Assembly: GCA_918026815.1 (NCBI GenBank) | Contig: CAKJVC010000210.1 | Span: forward strand, 124,001 to 188,000 | Length of the DNA: 64,000 nucleotides | DNA from: Chalara sp. BL73 | Taxonomy: Eukaryota > Ascomycota > Leotiomycetes > Helotiales | Reading direction: 5' to 3' | In this document: positions 1 through 11,569 of the stretch, piece after piece | How positions within the stretch are numbered: position 1 is the first letter of the stretch | Layout of the letters: every line of letters begins with the position of its first letter | Program-made: the position numbers and the translations under genes | Notes under the pieces: model-generated | Database searches by the model: none | Told to the model about the DNA's origin: nothing | The model's input: the letters and a program-made list of their open reading frames with translations, nothing else

Positions 1-414
1 AGGATCAACTGCTTTACGTTATGAGCTTTGGGCTTACCTGGCAATGTAAAATGCATAATACACGGCAAGACCGGTGTCATACTGATGATCGGTAATCTTC
101 AGGTCCGCTTCCAATTTGTACGTTTTCGCGTTTCCGACATTGGTTCGATCCAGAAAGGAGCAGAGAAAGAGGAGGGTAAGAACCGGGAGGATCCTGTAGC
201 CTTGTCAGTTGCCCGCTCGTTAATTCAATATCAGTCATTTATTCTACATCAAGGACTATACGCACCTCGAGTCCAACTTGAGAAGCACTTTTCTGGTCAA
301 CACCGTCCGTTCGTGAGCCGTCATGTCGTCACCACCCGTCACATTCTCGACAAATTTTTCGTCCGGGGTTTCAGGGCTCTCCTGGTCACTGGATTTTCCT
401 AAAAATGTGGCCAT
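1..414 (-). CDS. MFS transporter, Dal5/allantoate permease type (5' part only, runs off left edge)
   Basis: Plasma-membrane major facilitator of the anion:cation symporter group, a family that imports carboxylates, vitamins or allantoate-like compounds. The substrate cannot be told from this piece. Exon 1 is 266-414 and exon 2 is 38-193, separated by a GT..AG intron (194-265, acceptor CTACAG). A second intron opens at 37 with GTAAGC, and the gene then leaves the window. The joined reading gives about 100 residues: a short acidic hydrophilic leader followed by the family's first transmembrane block, with the diagnostic text RILPVLTLLFLCSFLDRTNVGNAK and then a second hydrophobic start (GLAVYYAFYIAR). 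The start ATG at 412-414 lies just downstream of a T/A-rich stretch. The gene is transcribed away from the AhpD-like gene at 967, so they share an upstream region. Family assignment is firm; only the N-terminus is visible. Confidence 0.85.
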
Positions 415-966
415 TTTTTTTGGATCCTGTCCATCTATATCTCCAAGCTCTAGATCACCAAAAAAAAGTTGTGGTAAAAGCTGAAAAATAGGTGAAAGAT
501 AAGAGGTCGGGTCGGGAATGGTAACCTTTGTATTTGTACCCCTGTGTGCTCCCTGTAAACACTACTGACCGGGACAGTCGGGGAGTCCATGAATGAAGAA
601 TGAGTGGTCACTGAGAGGCGCTGAGTGAGTGGTGCCAAGCTTACCCCAGCATCCCCCGGACTTGCCTTCTTGGTGGTGTAAAGCTTGGTGAGCTTGATCT
701 AAAGCCCCAACTCCAGGCCCTGAAGCCCTGGTCAGGCCCTATTCAAGCCCTGTCTATGCCCTGGACACAGGGAATCCCGCTCCGTGCCGCGTCGGCCATT
801 CTTTTTCCCCGACGCCCCACTACACAGCATCCTTGGCTTTTCCTGCTTGCTCCGACGCCCGCCAGACATCGTGACTTCATCTGTTAATTGCGCTACTCCT
901 TCCACCACCGCTGTTAATCATTTGTTTTTTTTTGTATGTCGAGAGTGAAGAGAAAGGAAAAGGAAG
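415..966. promoter_or_regulatory. Shared upstream region of two divergent genes
   Basis: This holds no gene that I can support. It lies between the MFS transporter (minus strand) and the AhpD-like gene (plus strand), so it should hold both promoters. Positions about 695-770 carry loose repeats of GCCCTG/GGCCCT spaced 8-15 bases apart. Pyrimidine-rich tracts occur at 780-935, just before the plus-strand start. Confidence 0.4.
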
Positions 967-1880
967 ATGTCAAAGTCCAAGTTGTCCCCAGCGCTAAAGG
1001 CGCTCATTAACGCTCCGTTCGCCAGACCAGATACCCTCCCAGCGACATCCCGCATCAAGTCCGTCTACGAACAATTGCGTCACGAAGCTTCTGGCCATGG
1101 AGTTGGACATTCGCCCTGGCTGGCACTGTCGGTAAGCCTTCTTCTCCCCGCTCCAGATTTCTCCGATTCGCAGCTAATAAAGAACGGCAGACCGCCGTAA
1201 CCATGACCATGAACTCCCCCGAGTCCCTGACCGTCCTCTACAACCTGGCAACCTCCTCCTCCGCCGACACCAAAAAGTCGATACAAACCGCCGAGCTCAT
1301 GCGGGAAGTCGGCCTGAAATGCATCGGCTTCAACGGCGTCCCGCGAACCATCAACTGCCTCGGCGCTTTCCGCTCCTCGCTCCCGGAGAGCATAACATCG
1401 CAGCTGTCCACCACGGCACATCGCGTCCCGACTCGGCAGAACATCAATGAAATCATAGAGCGCGGGAACGGGCTGTGGGATAGCGTATACCATCCTTTCA
1501 CCGACAAGCTGGCCGCGAAGCTGGGTGACTCGCATCCTGACCTGCCGGTGCACATTATCAATCACGAGTACGGGGCATTGTTCGCAGACCCACCATCGCT
1601 ACCTCAGCATGCCAAGGTTGGGAGGGTGTTGACAAGTGTGGTCGCGGTGGCGTGTCTGAGGGCCCAGACAGGCGTTGGGCCACAAGTCGTGAGCCATGTG
1701 TTTGGGTTGCGCAAGGCATTTGAGGATGGGAGTGCAGAGGCGGAGGAGGAGGTCGAAGGAGGAGAGTGGTTGGGTGGGGAAGAGGGTAATACGTGGGTTT
1801 TGAAGAGTGTAGATCGTATCGTGGATGCACTGGGAGATGGCCAAGGATCGAGCTTTGCACCCTTGCAGTCGAAACTATAG
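967..1880 (+). CDS. AhpD-like / carboxymuconolactone decarboxylase-fold protein
   Basis: A 284-residue protein made from exons 967-1131 and 1191-1880. The intron has donor GTAAGC, a GCTAATAA branch point and acceptor GGCAG, and both sides are in phase 0. The central part ([14 protein letters not shown], then a helix-rich stretch through NHEYGALF) resembles the fungal AhpD-like superfamily, all-helical proteins related to peroxidase-coupled reductases. I see no CxxC pair, so a redox role like that of bacterial AhpD is not supported by residues. The C-terminal 60 residues contain an acidic Glu-rich insert. The ATG follows a purine-rich leader (GAGAAAGGAAAAGGAAG). It converges on the CoA-transferase gene with only about 110 bases between the two stops. 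Family call moderate, function unknown. Confidence 0.75.
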
Positions 1881-1993
1881 ACAATTTATAACATTGGAGG
1901 ACGTACGTATGTATGTATGGAATGCGTGGAATATGCAAGTTATGTAGATAGAATCTATGTGTATATACAATGATGATATTATTGACAAATGAT

Positions 1994-3747
1994 CTATTCC
2001 ATGCGCCCTAAATTGTCCGCTATCTTGAACTTGGCTTTCGTCTTCTGCTTCACCTCCTCAACCTCAACGCCGGGTGCCAACTCGATGAGAGTCAGTCCAC
2101 CCCTTTGTCGATCGACCTCGAACACGCACAGATCAGTGATGATTGTGCTGACAACTCGCGCGCCGGTCAATGGCAGCGCGCAAGTCTCGACAATCTTCGC
2201 ACTGCCGTCTTTTGCCACATGCTCGGTTGCGACTACGATCTTAGTTTTGTCTGGGTTTCCTACCAAGTCCATTGCACCACCCATACCCTTGAACACCTTG
2301 CCGGGAATCATGAAGTTGGCTAGGTCACCATTCGCGGAGACTTGGAGAGCACCAAGGACCGAGACATCCACGTGTCCGCCACGAATCATGGCGAATGATT
2401 CAGCACTGTCAAATGTCGAGGCGCCGGGATTTAATGTCACGGTTTCCTTTCCTGCATTAATGATATCCGCATCAATAGTATCTTCTGTAGGATATGGGCC
2501 CATTCCCAGAATCCCGTTTTCTGACTGAATCCAGACCTGGGTCTCAGGATTCAAGAATGATGGAGCGAGAGTAGGAAGTCCGACTCCAAGATTGACGTAG
2601 TATCCATGCTTCAGTTCTTTCGCGGTTCTCCTTGCTATCCTCTCCCGCCGAAGCAATGCTTCTGACTTCTCCTTCTTCTCCACTGTACCATCTTCGCGTA
2701 AACTGCGTATCTCAATCTTCTTCTCACTCGTCGCCGGTACGATACGGTTGACATAGATTCCTTGCAAATGAACATTGTCTGGATGTATTTCCCCGACCTT
2801 GACAATGTTCTCAGCTTCGACGATCGTGACCTTGCCGGCCTTTGCCATGATCTGCCCAAATGCTTTGGTTGTATATCGGAACTGGCAATTTCCGGCCTCG
2901 TCTACTTTCCAAGCCCGTAAAATAGCTACATCTCCAGGAAGGGCAGTCTCCATATTGTATACTTTGCCATTGAAGATGCGGGTTTCCCTAGGTTTGCCCG
3001 ATTCAAGAACGGTGGGTTTTTTCGTCTCCTCGTCGACTGGCCCTAGTCGTACAGGAATCTCACCATATTGCACTAACGTATCTGAAAGGGTTAGCTAGAT
3101 TCCGGGTTTATACAACGCATAACGTACTGACTGCTGTGGGAGTGTAGAACGCAGGGATTCCAGCTCCCGCAGCTCGTATCCTCTCCGCGATTGTGCCTTG
3201 AGGTGTGAGCTCAATTGCCACTTCTCCGGACAGATATTTCTTCTCCAATGCTTTATTGTTTCCGAGGAAAGACATGATCAAGCGGCTGATCTGACCGCTT
3301 TCTACTAGGGAAGACAGACCTCCCCCACTTGCCGTCCCTCCATTGTTGGAGACTACTGTCAGAGAGTTGAGGGAATCCGCTCCCCGTTTGTGTATAGCCT
3401 CGATGATGGTATCTATTGGCAGATGAGTATTAACCAGTAAGGCATTGGATTGTGCGATTGAACTTACCTGCAGTTCCGCATAAACCAAACCCAGCACTTA
3501 GAATCGTCGCACCACTCTTGATGTCCGCTACGGCCGCGTCTGCATCTTTGTATAACTTCGAGTCTCCGCGGACGATCAGAGGGGCAGGATCGCGCTTTAC
3601 TTTCGTATTTGCTTGCTGCTCATATCTTCTAGAAGCGGTGTGAAAACTTCTGGCTATGGTTATGTCATTCCGCAATGGACGAGCGCAAAGCAATCCATGG
3701 AGCCTCAGCGACGCTCTACACGCGTATGGCAGTACTCGAGTAGCCAT
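1994..3747 (-). CDS. Succinyl-CoA:3-ketoacid CoA-transferase, mitochondrial (SCOT)
   Basis: Transfers CoA from succinyl-CoA to a 3-oxoacid such as acetoacetate, in the mitochondrial matrix. Exons are 3468-3747, 3128-3412 and 1994-3081, giving 550 residues. Introns are 55 and 46 bases, with donors GTAAGT and GTACGT. The N-terminal 45 residues are rich in Arg, Ser and Ala without acidic residues until Asp28, as expected for a mitochondrial presequence. The alpha half carries the glycine-rich GFGLCG motif and TVVSNNGGTASGGGL. The beta half carries SENGILGMGPYP, whose Glu (about residue 376) is the catalytic glutamate that forms the CoA thioester. The length matches the family (about 520 plus presequence). 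I chose the ATG at 3747 rather than an upstream in-frame codon because the presequence begins there. A Zn2Cys6 regulator is transcribed divergently from 4700. Confidence 0.95.
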
Positions 3748-4699
3748 TCTAGGGTATCTTGAGGAGAAAATAAAGAAAAGGAAAAGGGAAACACTGTTGC
3801 CAACAATTAATAACCAAAACGATGGCGTCACAAAGACGACGAGGAGCAAGTTGGCGCAGGGGAAGCTTCGGCTCGGGCAATAGAGCGGAGCCTTCAAGTG
3901 GGGCAACGCTTTGGTGCTTCCCTTCCCGATATGCCGACGCGGCTATTTATTTATCCCCGGTGAGACCCCACTCATGACTTGGGGAAGGATAGGTGGTGCC
4001 TAACTAAAGTAGGTTTAGTATAGATAGATTGGCTGGGCCAAGATTCGTGCTGACTCAGCCCGTCGGACCGTGATCACGGGTTATGGTCAGGTGACTCTAT
4101 CGGCTAAATGTCTGTCCTGTCTATCCTCACAAATATCTCAGGCAAAGGTTCTGTCCTATTAAAATACCTTGGTTGCTCTTCTCCCTCTACTTAGCGCCCG
4201 TAAAGCTCGCCCTGGGTAATAACTGTATGTAAGTCTGAGATGGGATCTACAATGCCAGTACGCGTACCAATACGGTACCTGTATACGTACATACCTCAGG
4301 GGTTGGCCAGTCAGGCTAAGTCTGGTTAAGTCATCGGTTAGTAAGGTTAAGTAATCCCAAATCCGGCCAATAGGATGTGCGCTGGCTCACCCCGCCCTCT
4401 CATCACTCTCTCATGGTTTAAGTTCTATTTTTCACAGCCGATAGCCGATGTGGTGGTGGTGGTGGATTGGATGGATGGACGTGGAGAAAAGTTACCAAAC
4501 CCTTCCCTTCTCTCTCGACTCCATCTCTCTCATCGGCCATTTCGGTCTCCTCTGGTATGCGTACCACGTCCGTTTGTGCACTGTTTGGTAGCATGGCTCT
4601 GCTGTAACGAATGTCCCCATTACCTGGTGATTGGATACGAATGAATAAACAAAAAAAAAGTCATCCTGGGCTAACCGTAGAACCATGTGACATGCAGAA
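3748..4699. promoter_or_regulatory. Divergent upstream region between SCOT and a Zn2Cys6 regulator
   Basis: A gap of 952 bases with no supportable coding sequence. It contains several pyrimidine-rich tracts (4500-4560), a GATCACGGGTTATGGTCAGGTGA stretch near 4071 with half-palindromic GGTCA/TGATCA elements, and a run of GGTTAAGT-like repeats at 4318-4353 (TCTGGTTAAGTCATCGGTTA). These are candidate regulator-binding sites by position only. Confidence 0.35.
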
Positions 4700-7055
4700 A
4701 TGGCCGCCGACTCAGAACAAGAACACCTTCCTACGCCTTCGCACTCGACCACAACCCCGGAAAGTATTGATCCCACGTCCACCACCGATCCTCCGGGTCT
4801 CTCCAAGACCCTTAAACAAGCAGCATGTCTGAATTGCAGAAAAAGCAAGACCAGGTGTCTGAGGGATCCTACCGATGTGATCTGCAAGAGATGTGTTCGC
4901 CTCCAGGAACATTGCGTAATTCCGGATTACCGCATTGGTCGAAAGAAGGGCATCAAAAAGTAGGTAGCTGTTCACATTCCCATATCTTTCATCTCCATCT
5001 ATTCATATTGACCCACATCGCAGTAAGCGGGATGGGTTGGATAAAGCAGTCTATCGCATCGAGCAAGCCATCAGAAAGTCTCGGGGCAAGACGCAGGATG
5101 CCGAAGATGTCAACACTTTCTACTTGCAGAGTCTCCTTTCAGAAGCCCAAGACGAAATGACCCCAGAGCCAGGCCACCTGGGAAAACAGACTCTCCATTA
5201 CGGAATGGCGCCTTCGGTAAGCCAACCGTCATCATCTGGCCATGCCAATGATGAGAGTGGTCCGGTAGATGATGCGGAGAATCCATTACAATTACTCGCC
5301 AGAGCATCCGACCTCTCCAAACAGCCTCATGCTCTGAATTCTTCAATCATCCTACCATCGCTCCAAGAGCTGAGCCGCGATCAGGATCTTCAGGCCTTCT
5401 TTGGCCCATCTCAACTCTGTTTGGACGTTGGCGAAGGCCTAGATCCAATTGAACTCGGCCTCGTCACGTGGGAAGAGTCGGAAATGTTGTTCTCATACTT
5501 TTACCAGAACCTGTCACATACCCGATGGGGCCTTGATCCTGTACTGCATACGCCAAGTTTCGTGCGGCAGCGCTCAGCCTTCTTGTTCACATCTGTCATT
5601 GCAGCCTCTGCTCTGTTTCTTCCGTCGACAGCAGCGTTGTCCAAGCGGCTATCTTCTCACTGCAAAGTTCTTGCACGGCACATCATGATCAATAGAAACC
5701 GTAGTGCAGAAATTGTCCTAGGATTTATGGTGAATATACCGTGGATGTCCCCAGGAAAGCACTGGTCTGATGACGAAACATGTTTATACATGGCTATGGC
5801 TTTGACTATTGCAATTGATATCGCTTTGGATAAGTGCCTTGTACCAAGCCCAACACATGGAAGGGGTGTTCCAAAGGATGTCCCTCAGAGTGAGACGATT
5901 CCCGCAAGGAAGGCGTTAGATTTGGATGGTTTTCAAGACGTAGACCCCTCTTCATTGATGGGTCGTCGCTTGCTCAGGAGAAGGGAGCGTATATGGCTTG
6001 CCTTGTTTGTGCTCGATCGTGGGGTTTGCTTGGCTCGAGGAAGAAGCTATACAGTACCTCTGACTCCCCTCATCCAGACCTGCGATTATTGGCACGATTC
6101 CGATATTCAAGATGGTTGGGATGGATCACTAATAGCCTCAACTGTTCTACGAAGAGATTTATCCAATCTGATCATCGATGTGAAAACGAATTGCGACTAT
6201 CACCGAGAGACAAACCTTACTGTCTCAAGACTTCAGGAAATGATCGAAGGCTTTTTCAATCAATGGTACCTGACATGGGCTTCCATCGCAGGTGGAGTCA
6301 ATGGGAATTCTGTTCCCCCATACGTTGAGATCCTGGTGGCTCATGGAAGACTTTCCATATATAGCAGCGTTGTTAACCATCCCACGGCTCCGGCCGAGGT
6401 CAAGCGTTTCTTCCGTGCGGCTTGCTTATCATCGGCTCTAAACGTCATGCGGGCTGCTGTACAGGGTGAGGGGAGGCTCAAGAGTATGCCCAACAACACT
6501 GTCATCATGATTTCTTTTGCTGCAATGATTTCCCTGAGGCTGAGCACAACCAATCGTGCTTCGAATAGAAGCATGGCGCCGAGCATCTGGAATTTGATCG
6601 CGGAAACTGCTGATAGCCTACAGATGATAGGCACAAACCCTCCACACAGAAATGGTACGTCAACCTTAAAACGTAGATGGCCTCGATATTGCTTTATCTT
6701 TCTCGCAAAGTCATGCTAAATCATATCTATAACAGGTACGAGCGCTTTATATGGCAGACACCTACGGAAGGTTCTTCTCTCATTTCAGGACGGGCGGGCC
6801 ACTCAGTCGTGGAAGCCGTCACACTCGACGGGCACCACAGATTCAAATGTCTCTACCTCTCAGTATAATCCGCCCATACTACCTGTGACAACCATGTCAC
6901 CAAAGATGGTACAGTTCTCTGCGATGTCGGACGATCAGATCATACAAGCAATCAACGCTGCGGGGAATGAATGGGACAATATTCCAAATTATCAGATCGA
7001 CGAAAGAAATGGGCTTGATTGGCTAGACTGGTTCAATATGGAGATTGGTAAATGA
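4700..7055 (+). CDS. Zn(II)2Cys6 transcription factor with fungal-specific TF domain
   Basis: A nuclear DNA-binding regulator of 736 residues. Exons are 4700-4959, 5024-6654 and 6736-7055. The first intron (donor GTAGGT, acceptor CGCAG) restores the reading GIKNKRDGLDKA. The second (GTACGT..AACAG) restores a 106-residue C-terminal exon. The binuclear zinc cluster is at Cys43, 46, 53, 62, 65 and 72 (spacing 2-6-8-2-6), followed by the basic linker GRKKG and a short coiled-coil segment. The middle (about residues 190-560) is the all-helical fungal TF domain, including RRERIWLALFVLDRG. The C-terminus is acidic/aromatic (GLDWLDWFNMEIG), a plausible activation segment. The gene is divergent from SCOT, so it may control it; that is inference. 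The target is unknown. Confidence 0.9.
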
Positions 7056-8403
7056 ACAGATTTCAAGAAGAGAATCTACAAAGATTCTTAGAGGGCCCCC
7101 AAAGATGCTAAAGCATATTTTTTATGTCATGTTGAATGACATAAACATGTAGAAGGCATGAAGGTTGTCGAGAAGGGAGCCTTTGTGTATCTCCATGTAG
7201 ACAACATATTCTATACATCATGCCCAAGCCACTAAGCGCAAGTCGGGAAGTTTGCTACGCAACGTTAATATTGCCTCCAAACCAATATCCGCCCCCAACC
7301 GCCAGAGGTACTTCCACTGGCAACCATCACTCGTCCAATGAGCACCAAGCCAGCACCTCTTTGGCGGCACCCAATTTCGTACGATATTCGCCGTTCCGCC
7401 AGCAGTCACAGTATACGCACTTACTATGCAGCCCGCGGCGGGCGCGCCGCTAGATGCGATAGTAGCCCGACGCTGGTGGTGCATGGAGTGGCGACCTTAG
7501 GAGGTAAAGGTTACGATAGTGTTGTGTCAGTGCTACAAGGACGCGAGCAGCATCGCTCACGAGGACGAGTCAGCGGTCTAGGTCAGCCACTGGCTCGGTG
7601 ATGGGAGTGGCGATGGCGAGGAAAGGGACAAGGAGAGCGATGGTAGGGAGAGAGCGTAAATTTCATGATTGCTTGTATTTGGAGGCTGTATCAAAGGGGC
7701 TTTTGGCCAGAATGCTTGTATCGATGACGTTTAGGACACGAATGAAGAGATAGTTATACCGCTGAATGAGACGTGAGCTAGCTGACCTAGAACTCAAGCT
7801 GCGGCCATCTTCCCTAATCATCTGACATGCATCCCCTAAAACTCACGAAACAGCCCAATAAGAGAAAACATCCACAAGTCCAAACTTACCGATAGAGGAC
7901 AGCTCCGCGAGGCTGGGGCTCTGATACCTGTCATGCAGAACGAGCGGTGCCAGAGCTCCCAATGGCATCTTTGCTGGATGTCTCGAGTTGCGTCCCTTCA
8001 GATGAACCAATACATCACTGGAGCAGTTAAATGAATTGGCTTTCCTATCTCGCAGGGTGACTCGATTGATCAGTAGTTCCCAGCCTAGAAGGTAGTTTGT
8101 GAGGGGTGCCGACCAGCGTACTCGCCAGCGGGTTCTGGCATAGTGGTAAGTACTACCAAAACCTAGAGTCACTTTCATTATTATTTGTACTCATAACAAC
8201 TCAGCATGCGAATACCAACGCTCCCGCAAACAAATGTGACAGCGAAGGAGAAGGTGGAGTGAGGATCATGACATCTGAATATCTCTTATCGATGCTGTTA
8301 CGAGCGAAAGAAAAGGCCCGATTTTATAGCGAATTCATTAAGCCTGCAAAATTCGAGCAGTCCTCGGATTAATGCCTATATCATAACTATACATGCTGCG
8401 AAT
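7056..8403. other. Intergenic region without supportable gene
   Basis: About 1.35 kb between convergent genes. Short open frames are present but none has domain-like text or paired splice sites. A small GC-rich dyad (GCCCGCGGCGGGC) lies near 7431. A segment near 8131-8150 (CTGGCATAGTGGTAAGTAC) resembles a tRNA D-arm, but no matching T-arm or acceptor stem follows. Confidence 0.5.
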
Positions 8404-10535
8404 CTATAATACATCCACATCACATCCATATGGATTGCCACACCTTGGAACTCCTCTGTGGCACTTCCCTCCACAACGCTGTGTATTACTGGCGCAACCG
8501 CAGCGACCTCTCTTACACCCAGTACTGCACTTGCACGTCATGCTATTGTCGCTAATCTCCTTGCAATCAGCCTCAAACTCTTTGAAGCCTTGCGGATATC
8601 CACACGAAGCTGGATCTGCTTTGACTAGTTGCCGGAAGTAGTCAAGAATAGCCCGCGACTGTCTCGGTTGATTTTCATTAGTACATATATCGTTGTCAGA
8701 ACAGAACCGCCATTCGCGCATACTTCGATGCATCTCTTTCTTCTGCATCACCATTCCTCCACGAAAAAGGCAGTCTGTGATGGTTATAGGAGCATGGATC
8801 GTGCCAGGAGGCATGATTAGGGTGTCTCCCGCGGTCAGAGCTATAATTTTAATGTGTTTTGGGTCAGGTTGATAGGACAACCCAGTCTCCTTGAACTCGG
8901 CTCGAATTTTGGCTCGTTCAGCAGATGATAGATTGTCTGTCCGAACGTATGCCCATAATTTCAGGACGTCCTCAGCGGGTTGATCCTCGATATTCGGCTC
9001 CAAGGTGACCCAAGTGTAAGGCCCGATGGAATCTATGTGCCATGACGAAATAGCACCTGCCTGGCCGTATATCATGAAGTGGATGCATGACTGTAAATCT
9101 ATAAATCGAGACATGACCTCTGTTACCTGCTTACTTGCCGTAGCAGTAGCGCCATATGATGATTGAGTAGTCGAGGCAGCAGAGGCGGCCGCCTTGTTTA
9201 AAAGGTTGCAATGTTTTGCTAGCGGCCACGGAACGGTACCATCGTCTCTACACATCAAGCTTAAGAGGTTGATAGGAGCTCGCGCCTGATCATGAGTTGC
9301 AAACCTCTGCATAACCTCATCAATATGCATCGACTCTACGGAGTTTCTGTACTCCTCCATCTCCTTTCCTAAGTGCTGAACCTCAATCATCAGCTCTTTA
9401 CTCGTTGTCGTAGCCCTAAGGTCATGTAGAATAGTAGAGCCCAATACCCTCGGCCTTGTTTGAAACCAGTCTTCATCTTTGAGGAGAAAGAGCTTGTCTC
9501 CCGAGCCATTCACCAGCCACTGTTCCAAATCCTTCGAGTTGCCCACTAAGAAGTCAGCTTCAGGAGGAGAGGCACTTGTCTGAGCAGGAGATCCTTCCTC
9601 TAGGATATGGACTCCTACTGGGGCAGATGCACCATAGTAGGTCTTGCCCTGTGTATCTCTCACGCGCTTGAACCACTCTAGTTGAGACTTTACCCGAGGA
9701 TCCTTCCGTAGCAGGAGCTCCTGTTCCTTATTAATCTTATCATAATAGAGAGATTGAGTATCAAGTGGAGGAGACATGAATTGGTCGTATTTTCGTTTGG
9801 ACGGCCGAACATCATTTGATGGCGGAGTTAATGGTCCTGGGGAGGAAGATATGCTAGAATCGGTGCGAGACTGAACAAGGGGAGGTGGACTATCTCCTGT
9901 CTGCTCCACGATGGTGTGAGGCGATATATTTGGCACGTAGTTATGATCTGAAAAGTTCTGTGAAGCCACACGTGAGCGTTCATAGCTGATTGGGGCTGTA
10001 TTGGTCAGTATATATCCTTTGTCTGGGTACGTTTGCATCACAATCTCTTTATTTCTTGAAAGGATAGCGACGAACCTTTCCCAAATTCGATCTGCGCCGC
10101 CGCAATAGACAAGTAGTTGAGGCCTTGTTCATCATCCCAGATACAGTGAGCGTTCCTATAATGCCCATGACAATCTTCGCTTTGTGATAAGATATGTGTC
10201 GGATCCCACCGAAGAGGCAGTTGTGAATGGTGCTGTGGAGGTTGTTGAGGAGGCTGTAAACAGTACCGCGATTGTGCATTGGAAGGCCCGTATTTTGTGC
10301 TATATTTCATTCGTGGAGGCTGTGTGATATTGTCCGAGGACGGAGCACGATGTTTCGGTTGTGATTGCGGTGAAGAGAGCGGGTGATCTGAAAAGCCAAA
10401 AGCATCCTCTCGATGGCGCGTGGATGGTGGAGGTTGTGTTGCATTTCTATGGGCGACAGTCTTAATATGGGCGGGATGTTTCATGGATTGATTGGCATGG
10501 TAAACATCTTTGCGATGCATTGGAACAGTCTCCAT
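8404..10535 (-). CDS. JmjC-type 2-oxoglutarate/Fe(II) protein with C-terminal cysteine cluster
   Basis: Probably a nuclear protein of 683 residues. Exons are 10076-10535 and 8404-9995. The 80-base intron has donor GTTCGT, branch CTGAC and acceptor ATACAG, and fuses what look like two separate open frames: AAA G + CC CCA reads K-A-P in frame. The N-terminal 150 residues are Pro/Gln/His-rich. Residues about 390-580 carry the JmjC-like double-stranded beta helix with HID (His473, Asp475) and a distal His554 in PPGTIHAPI, the expected iron triad. The last 45 residues hold 11 cysteines (CKC..C..C.C..), resembling a CXC/tesmin-like zinc-binding tail. Demethylase or hydroxylase activity is inferred from the fold. 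The first in-frame ATG is 10535, but the frame is open upstream to about 10620, so a further 5' exon is possible. Confidence 0.8.
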
Positions 10536-11569
10536 GTCGCCGTCCAAGTTACACCCTACTACCTCTTTGTCCTGAGATTTTCGAGGGTTGGTTTTTTTGC
10601 TTCGTAACAATGGGTATCTCCCATACTACGGAGCAGGTGCGCTGCTACCTTATCCCCATGGGGTTCAAGAGTATGAAGGTGGAGGAAGCGTGGTGGAGTG
10701 GCGGGCGCTCAAGATTTCCGAATGCAGTGCGGGGAGGACGATTTAGGATGGGTGATCATAAACTTGAACGCACGGTTAGTACCCTTGCAACCGCAATTAT
10801 ACAAATACAAAGAAGCATACCCAACGGCAAGAATAGCATGGTATGAATTGGCGACAGCAATACGATATTATCTGGCTGACAGTGTGGAAGGAGAGAAATT
10901 TTGTTGTCGCAGACAATAGAATACACATTGTCCCACCCATAAGTCACAGGCACAAACACAAGCTTCCGGCAGAATCCGCACTAGGCAGGCGGTGTTATTA
11001 GCTTCTTTGTCATATTTGAGCCTCATCACATGACAACGAGCTACAACAATAATAACTCTTATATATCTAAGTAGGGTCACTTTTTTATTATTTCATTATA
11101 AACATTTAAAGTAAATAAATAGTATTTTCCCTTTAGAGCAGTTGACAGACAGCTGGAAAACGTCTTAGAATATACGGGGAGCTGCAGAGCAGCCAATCTT
11201 TGGTGCTACTTGACCATGCTGCTTGACTATTTTATGGCGGGCTCTACATGGCATAACCGCGCCTTACACAGCCACAGCCTGACATAGTCTAGAACTCTTA
11301 TCTCTCATTGCTTTGTTGCGCGTTCAACTTTCACTGATTTTGCTTGGGAAACTGCATAGCCTTACCGCCTCGAGAAGCATTTTACAGCATATCGCAGCTA
11401 TGAACACAGCCAAATTCACGACAACTATTTCCCAGTGCAAAGTGCCACAGAAGAGAGTCAGTATCTCGAAATCTTTTCATATTCGGTAGAGGAGAATTGT
11501 TAAGGGCCAAGGGCAGTTTTATTTCTAACGAATTACTAGGACGCGTCGCGTAACACTATCAAATAACAT
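10536..11569. other. Intergenic region without supportable gene
   Basis: About 1 kb upstream of the JmjC gene. The first 300 bases should contain its promoter and possibly a short upstream exon. The rest becomes AT-richer towards 11100 and shows no domain-like reading. Confidence 0.4.

Noticed and set aside
28..402. Plus-strand open frame of 124 codons
   Set aside because: It lies opposite the spliced MFS exons, whose reading is clearly the family protein.
1080..1565. Minus-strand open frame of 161 codons
   Set aside because: Shadow of the AhpD-like gene; no domain text.
4492..4887. Minus-strand open frame upstream of and over the Zn2Cys6 start
   Set aside because: Overlaps the zinc-cluster exon on the other strand and has no motif.
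8131..8160. tRNA D-arm-like CTGGCATAGTGGTAAGTAC
   Set aside because: No T-arm (GGTTCRANNCC), anticodon stem or acceptor stem could be paired around it.
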